6,471 bases of DNA, from the NCBI GenBank assembly GCA_024653985.1, contig JANLIS010000021.1:1-6471 (forward strand), written 5' to 3'. The stretch comes from Candidatus Roizmanbacteria bacterium (GTDB lineage Bacteria > Patescibacteriota > Microgenomatia > UBA1406 > GWC2-37-13). This document shows positions 5,831 through 6,471 of this stretch, piece after piece. A program made the translations under genes and the position numbers. The notes beneath the pieces were generated by a model. That model did no database searches. It had not been told where the DNA came from and saw only the letters and a list, made by a program, of their open reading frames with translations. How positions within the stretch are numbered: position 1 is the stretch's first letter; every line of letters begins with the position of its first letter.

Positions 5831-6391
5831 TTAAATCTTATAATAGTACGTTGGAAAAGTTGACCTCTCAACTTTCTTAAATAATTTATTTTTATATTCT
5901 TCGACTGGAAAACCGTGAGAGATGATTATTGTTCCTTTTTTTAAATCTCGATTAAAATTTGGTATTAATTTTTTAATTAGCTCTGGAAATAAAAAAAGAT
6001 AAATATAATCGGCTTTTGTTAAATCAACGTTAAGTATATTTGCTTTTAAAAAAACTAGTTTATCATTTCCTCGTAAGCGAGGATCCAGAAACTTTAGGAT
6101 TTTTGACCAGATTATAAGTAATCCATTAACGTCTATAGCTAGCCCCCGGACTCCATAATTTTTGACTGCAGACCGAACGATCCTTGCGTCTCCACTTCCA
6201 AGTTCAACAAATAATCCATTTTTTTTAAATTTTACTTCCTTTAATATCTCTATTGCCAGTTTATTTTTGGTTGGCACGTACGGAGCACCCATCAATGATG
6301 AGAAGATCAATGATATTCCGTATATGGACATAAAAATAAGAAAGATGAGAAGAGAAAAAACTAAAATTAAATATAAAATTAGATTAAACAT
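5831..6391 (-). CDS. Membrane-anchored class I SAM-dependent methyltransferase, FAM173-like
   Basis: This is predicted to transfer a methyl group from S-adenosylmethionine to an unknown acceptor, possibly a protein lysine at the membrane. Residues 1-33 are one long hydrophobic anchor and are followed by the motif GAPYVPT (35-41). The SAM-binding loop is FVELGSGDARIV (61-72), and GLAIDVN (83-89) supplies the acidic residue that binds the ribose. ADYIYLFLFPELIKKLIPNF (127-146) and KKGTIIISHGFPVEEY (151-166) complete the fold. The order anchor, (V/A)PYVP, ELGSGD, 'FL.P', 'S..FP' resembles the FAM173 lysine methyltransferases (ATPSCKMT, ANTKMT) as I remember them. Between motif II and the next strand the sequence LDPRLRGND (102-110) is encoded by a palindromic repeat. 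ATG 6391 keeps the whole anchor; no Shine-Dalgarno sequence is present, and unlike its neighbours no -10 box lies next to the start. Length of 186 residues is normal for such short forms. Confidence 0.8.
   Translation of the reverse strand: MFNLILYLILVFSLLIFLIFMSIYGISLIFSSLMGAPYVPTKNKLAIEILKEVKFKKNGLFVELGSGDARIVRSAVKNYGVRGLAIDVNGLLIIWSKILKFLDPRLRGNDKLVFLKANILNVDLTKADYIYLFLFPELIKKLIPNFNRDLKKGTIIISHGFPVEEYKNKLFKKVERSTFPTYYYKI
6062..6088 (-). repeat. Palindromic repeat unit inside the methyltransferase reading frame
   Basis: Read on the minus strand, this 27-base segment runs from CTGGATCC to AAATGAT. It matches unit 1 of the intergenic repeat (2478-2504) at 20 of 27 positions without gaps. Its own stem is TCCTCG/CGAGGA (6068-6073 with 6078-6083, loop TAAG). 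It is in frame and encodes residues 102-110 (LDPRLRGND) in a loop between SAM-domain motifs, so the gene stays open. Confidence 0.7.
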
Positions 6392-6471
6392 TTTTTTGTG
6401 AATCGGCCGTTCCCAGAATGGAACACTTTAGAAACTTATATGTATAAAGTTTATCAAACTTTTAGGCAGTT
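6392..6471 (-). other. Upstream region of the methyltransferase gene with dyad symmetry
   Basis: This 80-bp end of the window has no gene. AAACTT (6432-6437) and AAGTTT (6447-6452) form an inverted repeat around nine AT-rich bases, and a third AAACTT lies at 6456-6461. Closer to the gene a small hairpin GTTCC/GGAAC (6409-6413 with 6420-6424) could form in the message. Minus-strand TATAAG (6440-6435) is a possible -10 box but lacks a -35 box at proper spacing. The dyad could be an operator, but this is weakly supported. Confidence 0.3.

Noticed and set aside
6162..6401. Plus-strand open frame opposite the methyltransferase 5' end
   Set aside because: Its hydrophobic stretches are the antisense image of the methyltransferase anchor and SAM loop; there is no independent support.
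1..6471. Recoded UGA codon as in Gracilibacteria
   Set aside because: All seven reading frames lack internal TGA, and TGA serves as the natural stop of holA and the mutase gene at the expected protein lengths.

Overview
The window is an AT-rich piece of a bacterial chromosome carrying seven protein genes, one of them cut by the left edge, with short gaps of about 40 to 130 bases and no RNA gene that I can see. The compact layout, the small housekeeping proteins (a RuvC of about 150 residues and a DNA polymerase III delta subunit of only 230), the near absence of Shine-Dalgarno sequences, and the style of the orphan membrane proteins suggest a member of the Candidate Phyla Radiation (Patescibacteria), perhaps Microgenomates. 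That placement is inference from style, not from a marker-gene tree. TGA ends two genes (holA and the mutase) and does not occur inside any reading frame, so the recoded UGA=Gly code of Gracilibacteria/Absconditabacteria is excluded.

Layout from left to right: the 3' end of ruvC (+) closes on a perfect 13-bp hairpin and faces a PfkB-family sugar/nucleoside kinase (-). Upstream of the kinase lies a small membrane protein (-), which is divergent from holA (+), the clamp-loader delta subunit. A composite palindromic repeat fills the gap to a phosphomannomutase/phosphoglucomutase (+). A 542-residue multi-pass membrane protein of unknown function follows (+), then a 120-bp AT-rich inverted-repeat spacer. 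The last gene is convergent and encodes a membrane-anchored SAM-dependent methyltransferase (-) resembling the FAM173 lysine methyltransferase family.

The genes do not form one pathway: they cover recombination, replication, sugar phosphate metabolism and membrane functions, and each appears to have its own promoter. Two patterns stand out. First, four of the five clear promoters put a -10 box 5-6 bases before the start codon, so transcription should begin at or next to the ATG (leaderless mRNAs). The fifth promoter leaves only about five leader bases. Second, a dispersed palindromic repeat occurs between genes (2475-2565) and also, in frame, inside the methyltransferase (6062-6088), where it encodes the peptide LDPRLRGND. 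I found no CRISPR array, transposase, toxin-antitoxin pair or defence cassette, and nothing that convincingly forms a new multi-gene system.
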